DNA of 64,000 nucleotides from Burkholderia sp. NRF60-BP8 (lineage in GTDB: Bacteria > Pseudomonadota > Gammaproteobacteria > Burkholderiales > Burkholderiaceae): NCBI RefSeq assembly GCF_001522585.2, contig NZ_CP013373.1:186001-250000 (forward strand), written 5' to 3'. Below, in pieces: positions 55,300 to 64,000 of the stretch; position 1 is the first letter of the stretch, and each line of letters starts with the position of its first letter. The position numbers and the translations under genes are program-made. The notes below the pieces were generated by a model. The model was not told the origin of the DNA. It ran no database searches and worked only from the letters and a program-made list of their open reading frames with translations.

Positions 55300-56517
55300 T
55301 CAGATTTTCAGGTGCGCGAGCACCCTTGGCGCGACGAGCGCGACGAGCGCCGCGCACAGCGCGACGACCGACAGGCCGATCGTCAGGTTCGCGGCCTGCG
55401 CGACCGCGCCGATCACGACCGGACCGAACAGCAGCCCGAAATACGCGAGCCCGGCCACGTGCGCGAGCCCTTCGGCCGCATGGATGCCTTTCACGCGCGC
55501 GGCGGCCGCGAACAGCACGGGCATCATGTTGGCCAGCCCGAGGCCCATCAGCGTGAAACCCGTCAGCACCGCGACCGGATTCGGCAGCAGCAGCGCGCCG
55601 ATCATCCCCGCGCACGCGAGCGACGCACTCGCGAACACGAGCTGCGGCGCGCCGAAGCGGGCGCGCACGGCGTCGCCCGCGAAGCGCGCGACGGCCATCC
55701 CGCCGGAGAACGCCGCGTACGCGGCGCTCGCGAGCGCCGGGCTCGCCGCGACCACGTCGCGCATGTAGACCGTCGCCCAGTCGTACATCGCGCCTTCGGC
55801 GACCAGCGCGATCAGCGCGATGCCGCCGAGCATCCACAGCGCGGGCGAGCGCCAGCGGTTGCCGCCGCCGTGCGCCTGTTCGTGATGCGGCACGTGCGGC
55901 AGCACGGCCGGGCTCGCGGCCACGAGCACCGCGGCGCTCACCGCCGCCGCGAGCGCGAGATGCGCGACCGGCGCCATGCCGGCCGACAGCAGCGCGCCGC
56001 CGGCCGCCGCGCCGGCCATCCCGCCGATGCTGAACATCCCGTGCAGCGACGACATGATCGGCTTGCCGAGTGCGATTTCGACCGCGCTGGCCTCGGCGTT
56101 CATCGCGACGTCGAGCGTCGCCATCGAGAAGCCGAACAGCGCGAGCACCGGGAGCAGCATCCAGTAGTCGGGCACGACGAGGATCAGCGCCGCGCACGCG
56201 GACATCACGAGCCCGCCGGCGAGGCACGCGGTGCGCGAGCCGACGCGCGCGATCCAGCGCGCGATGGTCAGCATCGCGGCGATCGATCCGCCGGCGACCG
56301 CGAACAGCGCGATCGACAGCAGCCCGGGGCTCAGCGCGAACTTGTCGCGCACGGTCGGCACGTGCACGCCCCACGACGCGTACATCATGCCGGCGACGAA
56401 GAACAGCGCCATCGACGCCGTGCGCGCACGCTGGCGGGCGGGCAGCGGCAGCACGCGATGCGCGTCGGGCGGCGCGGCGAACGGGGACGACGATTCAGGG
56501 GAGGAGGATTCGGACAC
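55300..56517 (-). CDS. MFS transporter
   Basis: Membrane transporter of 405 residues with about 12 hydrophobic segments, e.g. TASMALFFVAGMMYASWGVHVPTV, LSIALFAVAGGSIAAMLTIARWIARVGSRTACLAGG, MSSLHGMFSIGGMAGAAAGGALLSAG and MMPVLFAAAARVKGIHAAEGLAHVAGLAYFGLLFGPVVIGAVA. It resembles the YbjJ/FucP-like group of the major facilitator superfamily; the cargo is unknown. GTG at 56517 is the chosen start. The open frame continues upstream across the next gene on the other strand, which is not coding here. Confidence 0.9.
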   Translation of the reverse strand: MSESSSPESSSPFAAPPDAHRVLPLPARQRARTASMALFFVAGMMYASWGVHVPTVRDKFALSPGLLSIALFAVAGGSIAAMLTIARWIARVGSRTACLAGGLVMSACAALILVVPDYWMLLPVLALFGFSMATLDVAMNAEASAVEIALGKPIMSSLHGMFSIGGMAGAAAGGALLSAGMAPVAHLALAAAVSAAVLVAASPAVLPHVPHHEQAHGGGNRWRSPALWMLGGIALIALVAEGAMYDWATVYMRDVVAASPALASAAYAAFSGGMAVARFAGDAVRARFGAPQLVFASASLACAGMIGALLLPNPVAVLTGFTLMGLGLANMMPVLFAAAARVKGIHAAEGLAHVAGLAYFGLLFGPVVIGAVAQAANLTIGLSVVALCAALVALVAPRVLAHLKI

Positions 56518-56769
56518 GGGAAGGCTCGCCAGGAAAATGCGCGGGCGCACACGGCGCCCGTCGGATCTGTCCGATTCTATCGAACCGCTTACGTTCTTGC
56601 CGGGCGATGGCCGTTCGGTCGATGCCCGGGCGATCGGGCCATCCTGCGGCGGCGGCCCGGTGTCGCATCGGCCGTTCTTTGGCCGTTCGGCCGATGCGCA
56701 GCGTACGGCGAGCGCGGGTAACATCGATGCGATGCCCGCCGCGCCGCCTTTCGACCGCAGGAGTTCCCC

Positions 56770-57429
56770 TTGAACATCGATCCCGCCTTCGCCTTGCATC
56801 TGCTGCACCGCTGCGCGCTCGGCACGCTCGCCACCCATGCGCGCGAACCGCAGGGCTTCCCGTACCCGACGGTCGTGCCGTTTGCACCCGATGCAAGCCA
56901 TCGGCCCGTGATCCTGGTGAGCGGCCTGGCCGAGCACACGCGCAATCTCGCCGCCGATCCGCGTGCGGGTTTCCTCGTCGTCGATGCGAGCGGCGGCGAG
57001 GTCCTGAATGCCGAGCGCGCGACGCTGCTGGGCCGGTTCGTGCCGCTCGGCGACGATCCGCACGTCACCGCGCGTTACCTGCGCTACGAACCGGACGCCG
57101 CGCGCTATCTCGCGCTCGGCGATTTCGCGTTCTGGGCGCTCGAGATCGAGCGGCTGCGCTATATCGGCGGGTTCGGGCGGATGGGCTGGGTCGACGGCAC
57201 GCATCTCGATGCGCTGCCGCCGCTCGCATTCGACGACGAACAGGCGCTGTGGCGTGCCTACGAGGCGAGCGACGCACACCGCGACGGGCTCGACCTGCTC
57301 GGCGTCGATCGTCATGGCGCGGACTGGCGATGCGACGGGCGCCGCGTGCGCACGCCGTTCGAGTCGCCTTCGGCCGATACCGGTGCGCTGCACGAGCGGC
57401 TGATCGCCTGCGCAAAGGATGTGACGTGA
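56770..57429 (+). CDS. HugZ/pyridoxamine 5'-phosphate oxidase-like protein
   Basis: Protein of 219 residues with a split-barrel flavin-type N-terminal domain (LLHRCALGTLATHAREPQGFPYPTVVPFAPDASHRPVILVSGLAEHTRNLAADPRAGFLVVD) and a C-terminal DUF2470-like part (LGDFAFWALEIERLRYIGGFGRMGWVDG). This is the layout of HugZ-type haem-handling proteins; the ligand is uncertain. TTG start at 56770 with CAGGAG eight bases before it. The 56518-56769 gap to the MFS gene shows no gene. Confidence 0.82.
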   Translation: MNIDPAFALHLLHRCALGTLATHAREPQGFPYPTVVPFAPDASHRPVILVSGLAEHTRNLAADPRAGFLVVDASGGEVLNAERATLLGRFVPLGDDPHVTARYLRYEPDAARYLALGDFAFWALEIERLRYIGGFGRMGWVDGTHLDALPPLAFDDEQALWRAYEASDAHRDGLDLLGVDRHGADWRCDGRRVRTPFESPSADTGALHERLIACAKDVT

Positions 57430-57789
57430 CGTCACGGGTCAGGGATTTGTCCGTTTAGCAAACTGCGTCATGTGGTTTTTGCAAAACTGTCGTCCGATGA
57501 AAGCTTTGATTTTCTCGAATGCAGGGTAATTGCGTATGTTGATAGACCGAATAGTCGATCGCTAATGTCCTAATCTCTATGCAGGAGCGTAAAAATTTGA
57601 GAAAAGGCCGCGGCCGGTCAAAATGACATGCGCGAATTCCAATTGGCCTCGGGATTTTCATGAATCTCGCTTCTATCAAATCTTTTTTGTGCTAATCTCT
57701 GCCTTCGAAAATCCGAGGCACATATATTTCATGAATGGTGAGCTGGCTGCAGACCGGCACCATTGGTCAGATAGATAGAAAGGGAAACT
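57430..57789. other. AT-rich intergenic region before the second H-NS gene
   Basis: This 360-bp stretch is much richer in A and T than the genes around it and has no supported gene. It is a likely promoter and control region for the H-NS gene at 57790. TTTTTTGTGCTAATCT at 57683-57698 could contain a -10 element, but no clear promoter stands out. Autoregulation by H-NS binding would fit and is inferred. Confidence 0.5.
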
Positions 57790-58083
57790 ATGTCTTCTTA
57801 CAAGGACCTGCTGGCCCAGCGGGAGAAGCTGGAGAAGCAAATCGAAGAAGCGAAGTCGCGTGAATACGCTGAAGTGCTGAATGACGTGAAGCAGAAAATT
57901 GCCGACTACGGCTTTTCGCTCGCCGAACTCGGTCTCAGCCGCGCGAAGGCCGGCAAGGTCGGTCGTCCGCGCGCAGGCGTGGCCGCCAAATACCGCGATC
58001 CGGAAACGGGCGCGACGTGGTCGGGGCGTGGCAAGCCGCCGCGCTGGATCGCCGGCAAGAACCGCGATCAGTTTGCGATTTAA
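57790..58083 (+). CDS. H-NS family nucleoid protein (second copy)
   Basis: DNA-binding protein of 97 residues. N-terminal coiled coil KDLLAQREKLEKQIEEAKSREYAEVLNDVKQKIADYGF, basic linker KVGRPRAG, C-terminal motif YRDPETGATWSGRGKPPRWIAGKNRDQF. It shares the C-terminal DNA-binding motif with the copy at 22667 almost residue for residue, but the N-terminal coil differs more. AAAGGGAAACT precedes the ATG. Confidence 0.93.
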   Translation: MSSYKDLLAQREKLEKQIEEAKSREYAEVLNDVKQKIADYGFSLAELGLSRAKAGKVGRPRAGVAAKYRDPETGATWSGRGKPPRWIAGKNRDQFAI

Positions 58084-58114
58084 ACGTTCGTTTAAGTTGC
58101 TCGCTCTTCAAGAG

Positions 58115-58147
58115 AGCCGCGTGTCCGTCGAGGAGCGCGGCTTTTTT
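58115..58147 (+). terminator. Terminator of the second H-NS gene
   Basis: A 7-bp stem AGCCGCG/CGCGGCT (58115-58121 with 58136-58142) with a 14-nt loop runs into six T (58142-58147). Confidence 0.82.
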
Positions 58148-58328
58148 GTTTCCGGACACCGGCAGCGCCCGGCTGCGCCGTCATGAAAACGTAAGCATGT
58201 GTCGCGTGAATGAAAATGCGACACGTTCGTATAAGCGGTTGATTTAAATGAGAAATTTGTGGGTATTGGCTGGGCTCGCGGGGCGCCTTTGATAGAATTA
58301 CGACTCGCACACCGATATCTCATATTTC

Positions 58329-59486
58329 ATGTCCACGTTTTCCGGCGACGCGCAGAGCGCGGATAAGCACGCAGTCGCGCGCAAGAGCACGCTCGTCAGT
58401 ATTGTCCTGAATGTCGTGCTTGCGACATTTCAGATCGTCGTCGGCGTGATTGCGCATTCGCAGGCATTGATTGCCGACGGTGTGCATTCGATTTCCGATT
58501 TGATCTCGGATTTTGTCGTGCTGGTTGCGAATCGGCATAGCGGCGCATCGCCGGATGCCGACCACAATTACGGCCATAGCCGCTACGAGACGGTCGCGTC
58601 GCTGTTTCTCGGCGCGATCCTGATTGCGGTCGGTATCGGCATGCTCTGGCGCGCCGGCGACCGCCTCGTTAATCTCGAAAACATTCCGGCCGTGCATTTT
58701 TCCGCGCTGATCGTTGCGCTGACGGTGCTCGTGTCGAAGGAAGCGTTGTTTCGCTACATGCTGCGTGAAGCGCGGCGCGTGCGCTCGGCGATGCTCGTCG
58801 CCAACGCGTGGCATGCGCGTTCGGATGCCGCGTCGTCGCTCGTCGTCGCGATCGGCATCGTCGGCAGTCTGGCCGGGGTGCGGCTGCTCGACCCGATCGC
58901 GGCGGCGATCGTCGGCTTCATGGTCGCGCGCATGGGCTGGACGTTCGGCTATGACGCGTTGCAGGACCTCTCCGACCGCGCGCTCGATACGGCCGACACG
59001 GCCGAAATCCGCGCGCTGCTCGCCGCGACGCCCGGCGTGCGCGACGTGCACGACCTGCGCACGCGCAAGATGGGCGATGCCGCGCTCGTCGATGCGCACA
59101 TCCTCGTCGATCCGAAGATCTCCGTCTCCGAAGGGCATTACATCGCTGAGACCGCGCGGGCGCGCGTGCTGTCCGACCCGCGCGTGCTGGATGCGCTGAT
59201 CCATGTCGACCCCGAGAACGACGCGGCGCGCCGTCCGGCGCTCGCGCTGCCGCCGCGCGGCGAGCTCGCGGCCCGGCTCGAGGCCGCGCTCGCGCAGCGC
59301 GGGTTGCACGCGGCGGCGATCAACCTGCATTACCTGAGTACGGGGCTCGAGGTCGACGTGACGCTCGACAGCGACCCGCGCGACGCCGATGCGGCGCTGG
59401 CCGGGCGGCTCGACGTCGAGACGCTGAAGCGCGAGTTCGGTGCGCGCCGGATCGGCTTCACGCGCACGTTGCCCGTGCAGACCTGA
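58329..59486 (+). CDS. Cation diffusion facilitator family transporter
   Basis: Membrane metal exporter of 385 residues. Six hydrophobic segments span about residues 20-215; metal-site residues appear in ALIADGVHSISDLISD and ANAWHARSDAASSL (the HxxxD pattern of Zn/Co/Ni exporters), with the histidine-containing loop DADHNYGHSRYETVASL. The C-terminal cytoplasmic part is longer than usual (about 170 residues, normally around 90) and looks like a ferredoxin-like domain plus an extra stretch. It is a single gene behind a poor ribosome site. Confidence 0.93.
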   Translation: MSTFSGDAQSADKHAVARKSTLVSIVLNVVLATFQIVVGVIAHSQALIADGVHSISDLISDFVVLVANRHSGASPDADHNYGHSRYETVASLFLGAILIAVGIGMLWRAGDRLVNLENIPAVHFSALIVALTVLVSKEALFRYMLREARRVRSAMLVANAWHARSDAASSLVVAIGIVGSLAGVRLLDPIAAAIVGFMVARMGWTFGYDALQDLSDRALDTADTAEIRALLAATPGVRDVHDLRTRKMGDAALVDAHILVDPKISVSEGHYIAETARARVLSDPRVLDALIHVDPENDAARRPALALPPRGELAARLEAALAQRGLHAAAINLHYLSTGLEVDVTLDSDPRDADAALAGRLDVETLKREFGARRIGFTRTLPVQT

Positions 59487-59538
59487 CCGGGCAGCCGGCA
59501 GCCGCGAACGCGGCCGGCCGCAGGCGCGGGCCCGCGCA

Positions 59539-60009
59539 TTACAGCGGCAGTTGCGTGTCGAACTTGATTTCGCGCAGCACGACGCTCGTGCGCACCTGCG
59601 ACACGGCCGGAATCTTGAAGATGCGTTCGTGCAGGAACACGTCGTAGGCCTTGATGTCCGGCGCGACGATCTTGAGGATGTAATCGGCTTCGCCGGTCGT
59701 GCTGTAGCACTCGGTGACTTCCGGGCAGGTCGCGATCTCGCGCTCGAACTGCTCGACGCCGCCTTCGTTGTGGCGCGTCAGGTGCACGTGCGCGAGCGCG
59801 CAGACGTGCAGGCCGAGCTTCTCGCGATCGAGCAGCGCCGTGTAGCGCTGGATCACGCCCGACTGTTCCATGTCCTTGATGCGGCGCCAGCACGGTGTGC
59901 TCGACAGACCGACCTGATCGGAGATTTCCTGCACGGAACGGCGCGCGTCGAGCTGCAACAGGCGAAGGATTTTTTGCGAAAAGGAATCGAGCGTCACCTG
60001 CGCCTCCAT
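59539..60009 (-). CDS. Lrp/AsnC family transcriptional regulator
   Basis: Regulator of 156 residues. N-terminal helix-turn-helix LDSFSQKILRLLQLDARRSVQEISDQVGLSSTPCWRRIKDMEQSGVIQRYTALLD and C-terminal RAM/amino-acid-binding domain VHLTRHNEGGVEQFEREIATCPEVTECYSTTGEADYILKIVAPDIKAYDVFLHERIFKIPAVSQVRTSVVL. It would control amino-acid metabolism genes; the target is not evident. Convergent with the CDF gene. Confidence 0.95.
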   Translation of the reverse strand: MEAQVTLDSFSQKILRLLQLDARRSVQEISDQVGLSSTPCWRRIKDMEQSGVIQRYTALLDREKLGLHVCALAHVHLTRHNEGGVEQFEREIATCPEVTECYSTTGEADYILKIVAPDIKAYDVFLHERIFKIPAVSQVRTSVVLREIKFDTQLPL

Positions 60010-60088
60010 GCGGCAGCTACAACACGCTGAATGTTAGAGGGCCGGGGAAGGAAAGGCAATCTGGCGACGCGCCGTTGAGCGAGATTCG

Positions 60089-60748
60089 CTAATTTGCTCG
60101 CGGATCCGTGGGATTTTGTCCCGCCCCCGCGCGATCCGACCGATCGGTATCCGACACGGCCAGACCCGCGAGCGCGGCCTGCTGACGGCGCAGGTCGGCC
60201 AGCATGTTGCAGAACAGTGCGCCTTGCTCGATCGCGTCGTCGAGCGCGACGTGCGTGTGCGGATGGTCGTCGAACCAGTGCTTCGGAAAGCGCGGCTTGA
60301 TCGCCTTGCGGTACGGCAGGCCCGTCATCGCGAACGCGAGCGTCTTGATGTCGAGCGCCGACCACGAGAACGGGCAGCGCCCCGCGAAACGCATCATGTA
60401 CCAGAACATGAACGTGAAATCGAAGCCGGCCGGCATCGCGACGAACACCGGCTTGCCGGGCAGCGCCTCGACCCATTCGACGTAGGCGACCAGCGCCGTC
60501 TCGGGCGTCTGCAGGTCGCGCCGGCACGCGGCCCACGCTTCGGGTTCGGTTTTCCACCAGGCCTCCTGCACCGGGTGCGCGTGCGCGCCGGGCAGGGTCT
60601 CGAGGTTTGCCGAGAACGTCGCGATCAGCTGCTTGTCCTCGGTATAGGCGGCCGACGCGAAGCTCAGCATCGAGTGCGGGCCGGGAATCGGGCCGTCGGC
60701 TTCGACGTCGGTGCTGACGTAAATTTCCGGGATGGCGGTCTGGTTCAT
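60089..60748 (-). CDS. DEDD-type 3'-5' exonuclease family protein
   Basis: Protein of 219 residues with the RNase H-like exonuclease fold: motif [13 protein letters not shown] (Asp and Glu), a second Asp in [13 protein letters not shown], and motif [14 protein letters not shown] (His...Asp), so a DEDDh-type nuclease. Its exact substrate is unknown. The ATG at 60748 overlaps the stop of the metallo-hydrolase gene (ATGA), suggesting translational coupling. The last 20 residues are disordered and Asp/Arg-rich. Confidence 0.83.
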   Translation of the reverse strand: MNQTAIPEIYVSTDVEADGPIPGPHSMLSFASAAYTEDKQLIATFSANLETLPGAHAHPVQEAWWKTEPEAWAACRRDLQTPETALVAYVEWVEALPGKPVFVAMPAGFDFTFMFWYMMRFAGRCPFSWSALDIKTLAFAMTGLPYRKAIKPRFPKHWFDDHPHTHVALDDAIEQGALFCNMLADLRRQQAALAGLAVSDTDRSDRAGAGQNPTDPRAN

Positions 60749-61389
60749 CCGAATACCTTGTCGGACACGAACGGATTCGTGCGGCGCTCGTCGCCGAACG
60801 TCGACACCGGGCCGTGACCGGGCACGAACGTGACGTCGTCGCCGAGCGGCCACAGCTTTTCCTTGATCGAACGGACGAGGTCCTCGTGATTGCCGCGCGG
60901 GAAATCGGTCCGGCCGATCGAGCCCGCGAACAGCACGTCGCCGACGATCGCGACGCGATGCGCGCGGCTGAAGAACACGACGTGGCCGGGCGTGTGACCC
61001 GGGCAGTGATAGACCTCGAGCGTCTCGTCGCCGAACTGCACTGTGTCGCCGTCGTTCAGCCACCGGTCGGGCTCGAAGCTGTCGGCGGCCGGAAAGCCGA
61101 AGCGTTCGCTCTGCATCGGCAGCTTCTCGATCCAGAAGCGCTCTTCTTCCTGAGGCCCCTCGATCGGCACGCCGTAGCGCGTCGCGAGCGTCTTCGCGCC
61201 CGCGCAGTGATCGATGTGCCCGTGCGTGAGCAGCACCTTCTCGACCTGCACGTTCTGCCGCGCGACTTCCTGTTCGATCCGGTCGAGATCGCCGCCCGGA
61301 TCGACGACGGCGGCGCGGCCCGTCTTCTCGCAGACGAGCAGCGAGCAGTTCTGCTGGAACGGTGTGACCGGAATGAGCGTGACTTTCAT
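60745..61389 (-). CDS. MBL fold metallo-hydrolase (glyoxalase II-like, YcbL type)
   Basis: Metallo-beta-lactamase-fold hydrolase of 214 residues. Metal-binding motif [13 protein letters not shown] (HxHxDH), later histidine in [14 protein letters not shown], aspartate in VAIVGDVLF and histidine in [20 protein letters not shown]. YcbL-like members hydrolyse S-lactoylglutathione or related thioesters; the role here is inferred. GGTGCCTCC lies before the ATG. It leads the two-gene unit with the exonuclease. Confidence 0.9.
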   Translation of the reverse strand: MKVTLIPVTPFQQNCSLLVCEKTGRAAVVDPGGDLDRIEQEVARQNVQVEKVLLTHGHIDHCAGAKTLATRYGVPIEGPQEEERFWIEKLPMQSERFGFPAADSFEPDRWLNDGDTVQFGDETLEVYHCPGHTPGHVVFFSRAHRVAIVGDVLFAGSIGRTDFPRGNHEDLVRSIKEKLWPLGDDVTFVPGHGPVSTFGDERRTNPFVSDKVFG

Positions 61390-61566
61390 GGAGGCACCGG
61401 CGGCTAAAAGGACCGATTGTACCGGTCGCGCGCGCCGCCTGCCGTGCGTGCGACGCATGCCGCGGCGTGCGGATGAGGGCATTCCCGGAGCATGCCGATT
61501 GTTACAGCCATAGCGAGAATCAATGGTCCGCCGGGGGCGCTTTTCGAGACAAGGTTTTGATTTATG

Positions 61567-62044
61567 TATAATGCGCCCCATTGCGCGTGAATTTCACGCA
61601 ATTCGCTGGTGTTTCGGCCCCGTTAAACGAGGCATCCGATTCACCGTCAAGCATCGGCCGCCGGGGAGTCCGGCGGTGTATCCAGCACCGAGCATTCGGT
61701 GCTCACGTCTTGTCCGGCCGGGTGCTGCGCGCCCGTCCGCGGCCCTGCTGCCGCGCCGCCGGATGAGGCCTGTGCCGCCGTTCCTGTGCGTCGGTCGTAT
61801 CGACGCGCGCGAACGTGAAGCCATGTTCGATGGCGGCATGTGGGGTCTGGTCAGGCTGTTGGGGACAGGTTGCGCCAGACGTGAAAGCTAATCAGGACGG
61901 TTGCGGCCTAGACGAACGCCGCGCCCATGCTAGCCGCCTGCTCGCACTCGAGCGGGGCGTGCACGCATTTGCCGTCCGGGCCGCATCGCTGCGTTGTGAC
62001 GCAGCGTTGTATCGATGCGGCCCGAACCAGAAGGCGACACGTCG
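61567..62044 (+). other. Long structured region with promoter-like TATAAT upstream of rlpA
   Basis: The 655-bp gap 61390-62044 holds no gene that I can support. TATAAT is found at 61567-61572 without a clear -35. Downstream come a bulged inverted repeat ATTGCGCGTGAA/TTCACGCAAT (61580-61602), a perfect hairpin AGCACCGA-GCAT-TCGGTGCT (61684-61703), and a 12-bp stem CGGGCCGCATCG/CGATGCGGCCCG (61977-61988 with 62013-62024) enclosing CTGCGT/ACGCAG, ending 20 bp before the rlpA ATG. It could be a long rlpA leader or an RNA gene. Confidence 0.5.
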
Positions 62045-62656
62045 ATGAATTTACGTTTTCCGAGCCGATTCGGAACCATTGCATTATTTTTTGCGCTGAC
62101 GGGCTGTGCGGTGCCACCCAGCCAGACCACCGGCAGCGTGAGCCAGAAGAAGGCGGTCGACAAGACGGCCGCTGCCGCGAAGGCGGACGACGACAAGCAG
62201 CCGCTCAATTTCGATTCCGCGCTGGCATCGATGCCGGCTGCCGACAGCAAGGACGCGAAGAAGTCGTCGCTGGCGGACGCCGAGCCGATCGACGGCAAGG
62301 ACGTATCCGATTTCCGCCAGACCGGCCGCGCATCGTGGTACGGGCGGGATTTCCACGGCCGCCGCACCGCGAACGGCGAGCGCTTCAACATGAATGCGTT
62401 CACCGCCGCGCACCGCACGCTGCCGCTGTCGTCGTACATCAAGGTGACGAACGCATCGACCGGCAAGTGGGTCGTCGTGAAGGTCAACGATCGCGGGCCG
62501 TTCAAGCGCGGCCGCGTGCTCGACCTGTCGTACGCGGCGGCCAAGGTGATCGGCCTCGTGCACGCCGGCACGGGCCGCGTGAAGATCGAAGGGCTGTCGC
62601 CGCAGGAAGCGCGCGAGGCGCGCGACGAAATGTTCGCGTCGATCTCGGCGAAGTAA
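62045..62656 (+). CDS. rlpA: RlpA family septal-ring lipoprotein
   Basis: Lipoprotein of 203 residues. Signal peptide with lipobox LTGC (Cys21). A charged Lys/Asp/Ala linker runs to about residue 90, then the double-psi beta-barrel domain: GRASWYGRDFHGRRTANGERFNMNAFTAAHRTLPLSSYIKVTNASTGKWVVVKVNDRGPF. The Asp and His expected for lytic transglycosylase activity are visible (NDRGPF, AAHRTLP). The C-terminal SPOR domain of E. coli RlpA is missing, so localisation may differ. The ATG is at 62045; AGAAGG is the ribosome site. Confidence 0.92.
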   Translation: MNLRFPSRFGTIALFFALTGCAVPPSQTTGSVSQKKAVDKTAAAAKADDDKQPLNFDSALASMPAADSKDAKKSSLADAEPIDGKDVSDFRQTGRASWYGRDFHGRRTANGERFNMNAFTAAHRTLPLSSYIKVTNASTGKWVVVKVNDRGPFKRGRVLDLSYAAAKVIGLVHAGTGRVKIEGLSPQEAREARDEMFASISAK

Positions 62657-62734
62657 CGCGGCGGATCGTCCGCTCATGCACGAAGGGCTGCCTGCCGGCA
62701 GCCCTTTGTCGTTTCCGCGCGCCGGCGTCGCGCG

Positions 62735-63613
62735 TCAGCCTTCCTTCAGCACGAGCGCACGCGCATACAGCGTGTTGCGCGACGCACCCGTGAGTGCGGC
62801 CGCGAGCCTGGCCGCGCTCTTCACCGGCACCTCTTCCAGCAGCAGCCTGAGCAGCGCGTCGTGCGCGGTATCGTCGGCTTCGCCGCTTGCCGCCGGCGCG
62901 CCTTCGACGACCAGCACGAACTCGCCGCGCTGCCGGTTCGCGTCGCCGGCGAGCCAGCTCCGTCCTTCGGCCAGGGTGCCCTGGAACAACTCCTCGTGTA
63001 GCTTGGTGAGCTCGCGCGCGATCAGCAGCCGGCGCGTGGGGCCGAACGCGTCGGCGAGCGCGGCGACGGTTTCGGCGATCCGGTGCGGCGCTTCATAGAA
63101 CACCAGCGCGTACGGGTGCGAGGCCAGCGCCTGCAGCGCGGTCGCGCGCTGCTTCGCCTTCGGCGGCAGGAAGCCCGCGAACGTGAACGCGCCGGCCCAG
63201 TCGCCGGCCACGCTCAGCGCGGTCACGGCCGCGCTCGGGCCCGGCAGCGGAACCACCGTGAAGCCGGCGGCACGCACGGCGTCGACGAGCCGCGCGCCGG
63301 GGTCCGAGATGCCGGGCGTGCCGGCGTCCGACACGTAGGCCACGCGTTCGCCGCCACGCAGCAGCTCGATCACGCGCTGCGCGGCTTCGCGTTCGTTGTG
63401 CTCGTGCACGGCGACGAGCGGTTTCGAGATCCCGTAGCGGGCGAGCAGTTGGCCCGTGTTGCGGGTGTCTTCGGCCGCGATGCGATCGGCGAGGCCGAGC
63501 ACGTGCAGCGCGCGCAGCGTGATGTCGGCCGTATTGCCGATCGGTGTGGCGACCACGTAGAGCGCGGCGTCCGGGTAGTGCTGCGTATGCGCGAGTTCGA
63601 GGAGGGCAGTCAT
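62735..63613 (-). CDS. rsmI: 16S rRNA (cytidine1402-2'-O)-methyltransferase
   Basis: SAM-dependent enzyme of 292 residues that methylates the 2'-O of C1402 in the ribosomal decoding centre. Signatures of the tetrapyrrole-methylase fold: [59 protein letters not shown] and [17 protein letters not shown]. The start at 63613 shares the CATG with a plus-strand ATG; the yraN gene lies divergently beside it, a common arrangement. Confidence 0.97.
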   Translation of the reverse strand: MTALLELAHTQHYPDAALYVVATPIGNTADITLRALHVLGLADRIAAEDTRNTGQLLARYGISKPLVAVHEHNEREAAQRVIELLRGGERVAYVSDAGTPGISDPGARLVDAVRAAGFTVVPLPGPSAAVTALSVAGDWAGAFTFAGFLPPKAKQRATALQALASHPYALVFYEAPHRIAETVAALADAFGPTRRLLIARELTKLHEELFQGTLAEGRSWLAGDANRQRGEFVLVVEGAPAASGEADDTAHDALLRLLLEEVPVKSAARLAAALTGASRNTLYARALVLKEG

Positions 63614-63659
63614 GGCAGGCAAGGCACGCAATCGCGGCACGAACGGAACAAGGACGGCA

Positions 63660-64000
63660 TTGTGCCACGCGGCGCCGGCCCGACCGGATGGCGCGCGCGG
63701 TCGGCCGCATTCGGGCGACAACTTTTCCGGCGCGGCGCGATCCAAGCCGGTCGGTGCCGTGTTCGAGCAGCGCGCGCGGCAGTTTCTCGAGCGCCGCGGT
63801 CTCGGGTTCGTCGCCGCGAACGTGACGATGCGCGGCGGCGAGCTCGATCTCGTGATGCGCGAGCCCGACGGCATGCTCGTGTTCGTCGAAGTGCGCGCGC
63901 GGCGCAGCGCCCGGCATGGCGGCGCGGCCGCGAGCGTCGGCTGGCGCAAGCGGCGGCGTCTGGTCGCGGCCGCGTTGCAGTTCTGGTCGCGGCACGGCGC
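63660..64000 (+). CDS. yraN: UPF0102/YraN family protein, 5' part (runs off the window)
   Basis: About 113 residues of a nuclease-fold protein of the UPF0102 family: [44 protein letters not shown], with the conserved E-x-D and E-V-[KR] of the family. The 3' end is outside the window. The TTG at 63660 has AAGGA five bases before it and gives a start LCHAAP that fits relatives as I remember them; an ATG at 63612 overlaps the rsmI start. The function in general is unknown. Confidence 0.85.
   Translation, partial: MCHAAPARPDGARGRPHSGDNFSGAARSKPVGAVFEQRARQFLERRGLGFVAANVTMRGGELDLVMREPDGMLVFVEVRARRSARHGGAAASVGWRKRRRLVAAALQFWSRHG

Noticed and set aside
61523..61891. Small open frame (about 120 codons) in the gap before rlpA
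   Set aside because: No ribosome site, Arg/Pro-rich, no family likeness and overlapped by equally good frames on the other strand.

Overview
The window is high-GC DNA whose gene content, family by family, fits chromosome 1 of a Burkholderia, most likely of the B. cepacia complex. Pointers are two small H-NS proteins with the betaproteobacterial C-terminal motif, an ahcY gene with an S-adenosylhomocysteine riboswitch, flagellin and chemotaxis genes in the Burkholderia order, and the DUF2844/DUF3443 pair. This assignment rests on recognition of families and gene order, not on a database search.

Layout. 1-4362: the 3' end of a Rep-type helicase, a two-domain cytochrome c5, tRNA-Arg(CCG) and a membrane protein with a Ser/Cys tail. 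4570-14223: the flagellin block, with fliC, fliD and fliT read leftwards, followed by a TPR/OGT-type glycosyltransferase and a sugar aminotransferase, and facing a NeuD/PglD-like acyltransferase and a second TPR glycosyltransferase; this looks like a flagellin glycosylation locus. 14500-24129: housekeeping genes (rpsU, TonB receptor with a candidate Fur site, PepSY protein, tag, BadF-type kinase, HAD phosphatase, aqpZ, first H-NS, glycosyltransferase family 4). 24440-37138: flhDC after a long leader, then motAB-cheYAW-mcp-cheRDBYZ behind a sigma-28 promoter. 37397-40337: a DUF2844/DUF3443 lipoprotein operon, a VOC protein and two heptamer arrays separate the chemotaxis genes from flhBAFG-fliA (40338-46997).

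47056-49977 holds the SAH riboswitch, ahcY, a small membrane protein and metF, a methyl-cycle group. 50069-64000 is mixed metabolism: amidase, dienelactone hydrolase, nitronate monooxygenase-like protein, branched-chain amino acid binding protein, MFS and CDF transporters, HugZ-like protein, second H-NS, AsnC regulator, exonuclease plus metallo-hydrolase, rlpA, rsmI and the start of yraN.

The genes work together as one motility programme: FlhDC would switch on the assembly genes; FliA (sigma-28, encoded here) would then read the two well-formed sigma-28 promoters found upstream of fliC and motA; the aminotransferase, acyltransferase and glycosyltransferases would decorate flagellin; FlhF/FlhG would set flagellar position and number. 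The most interesting observations are a pepsin-like signature in the DUF3443 lipoprotein, an FlhG whose Walker A lysine is replaced by cysteine, the gene set of the glycosylation locus, and a long structured leader in front of rlpA.
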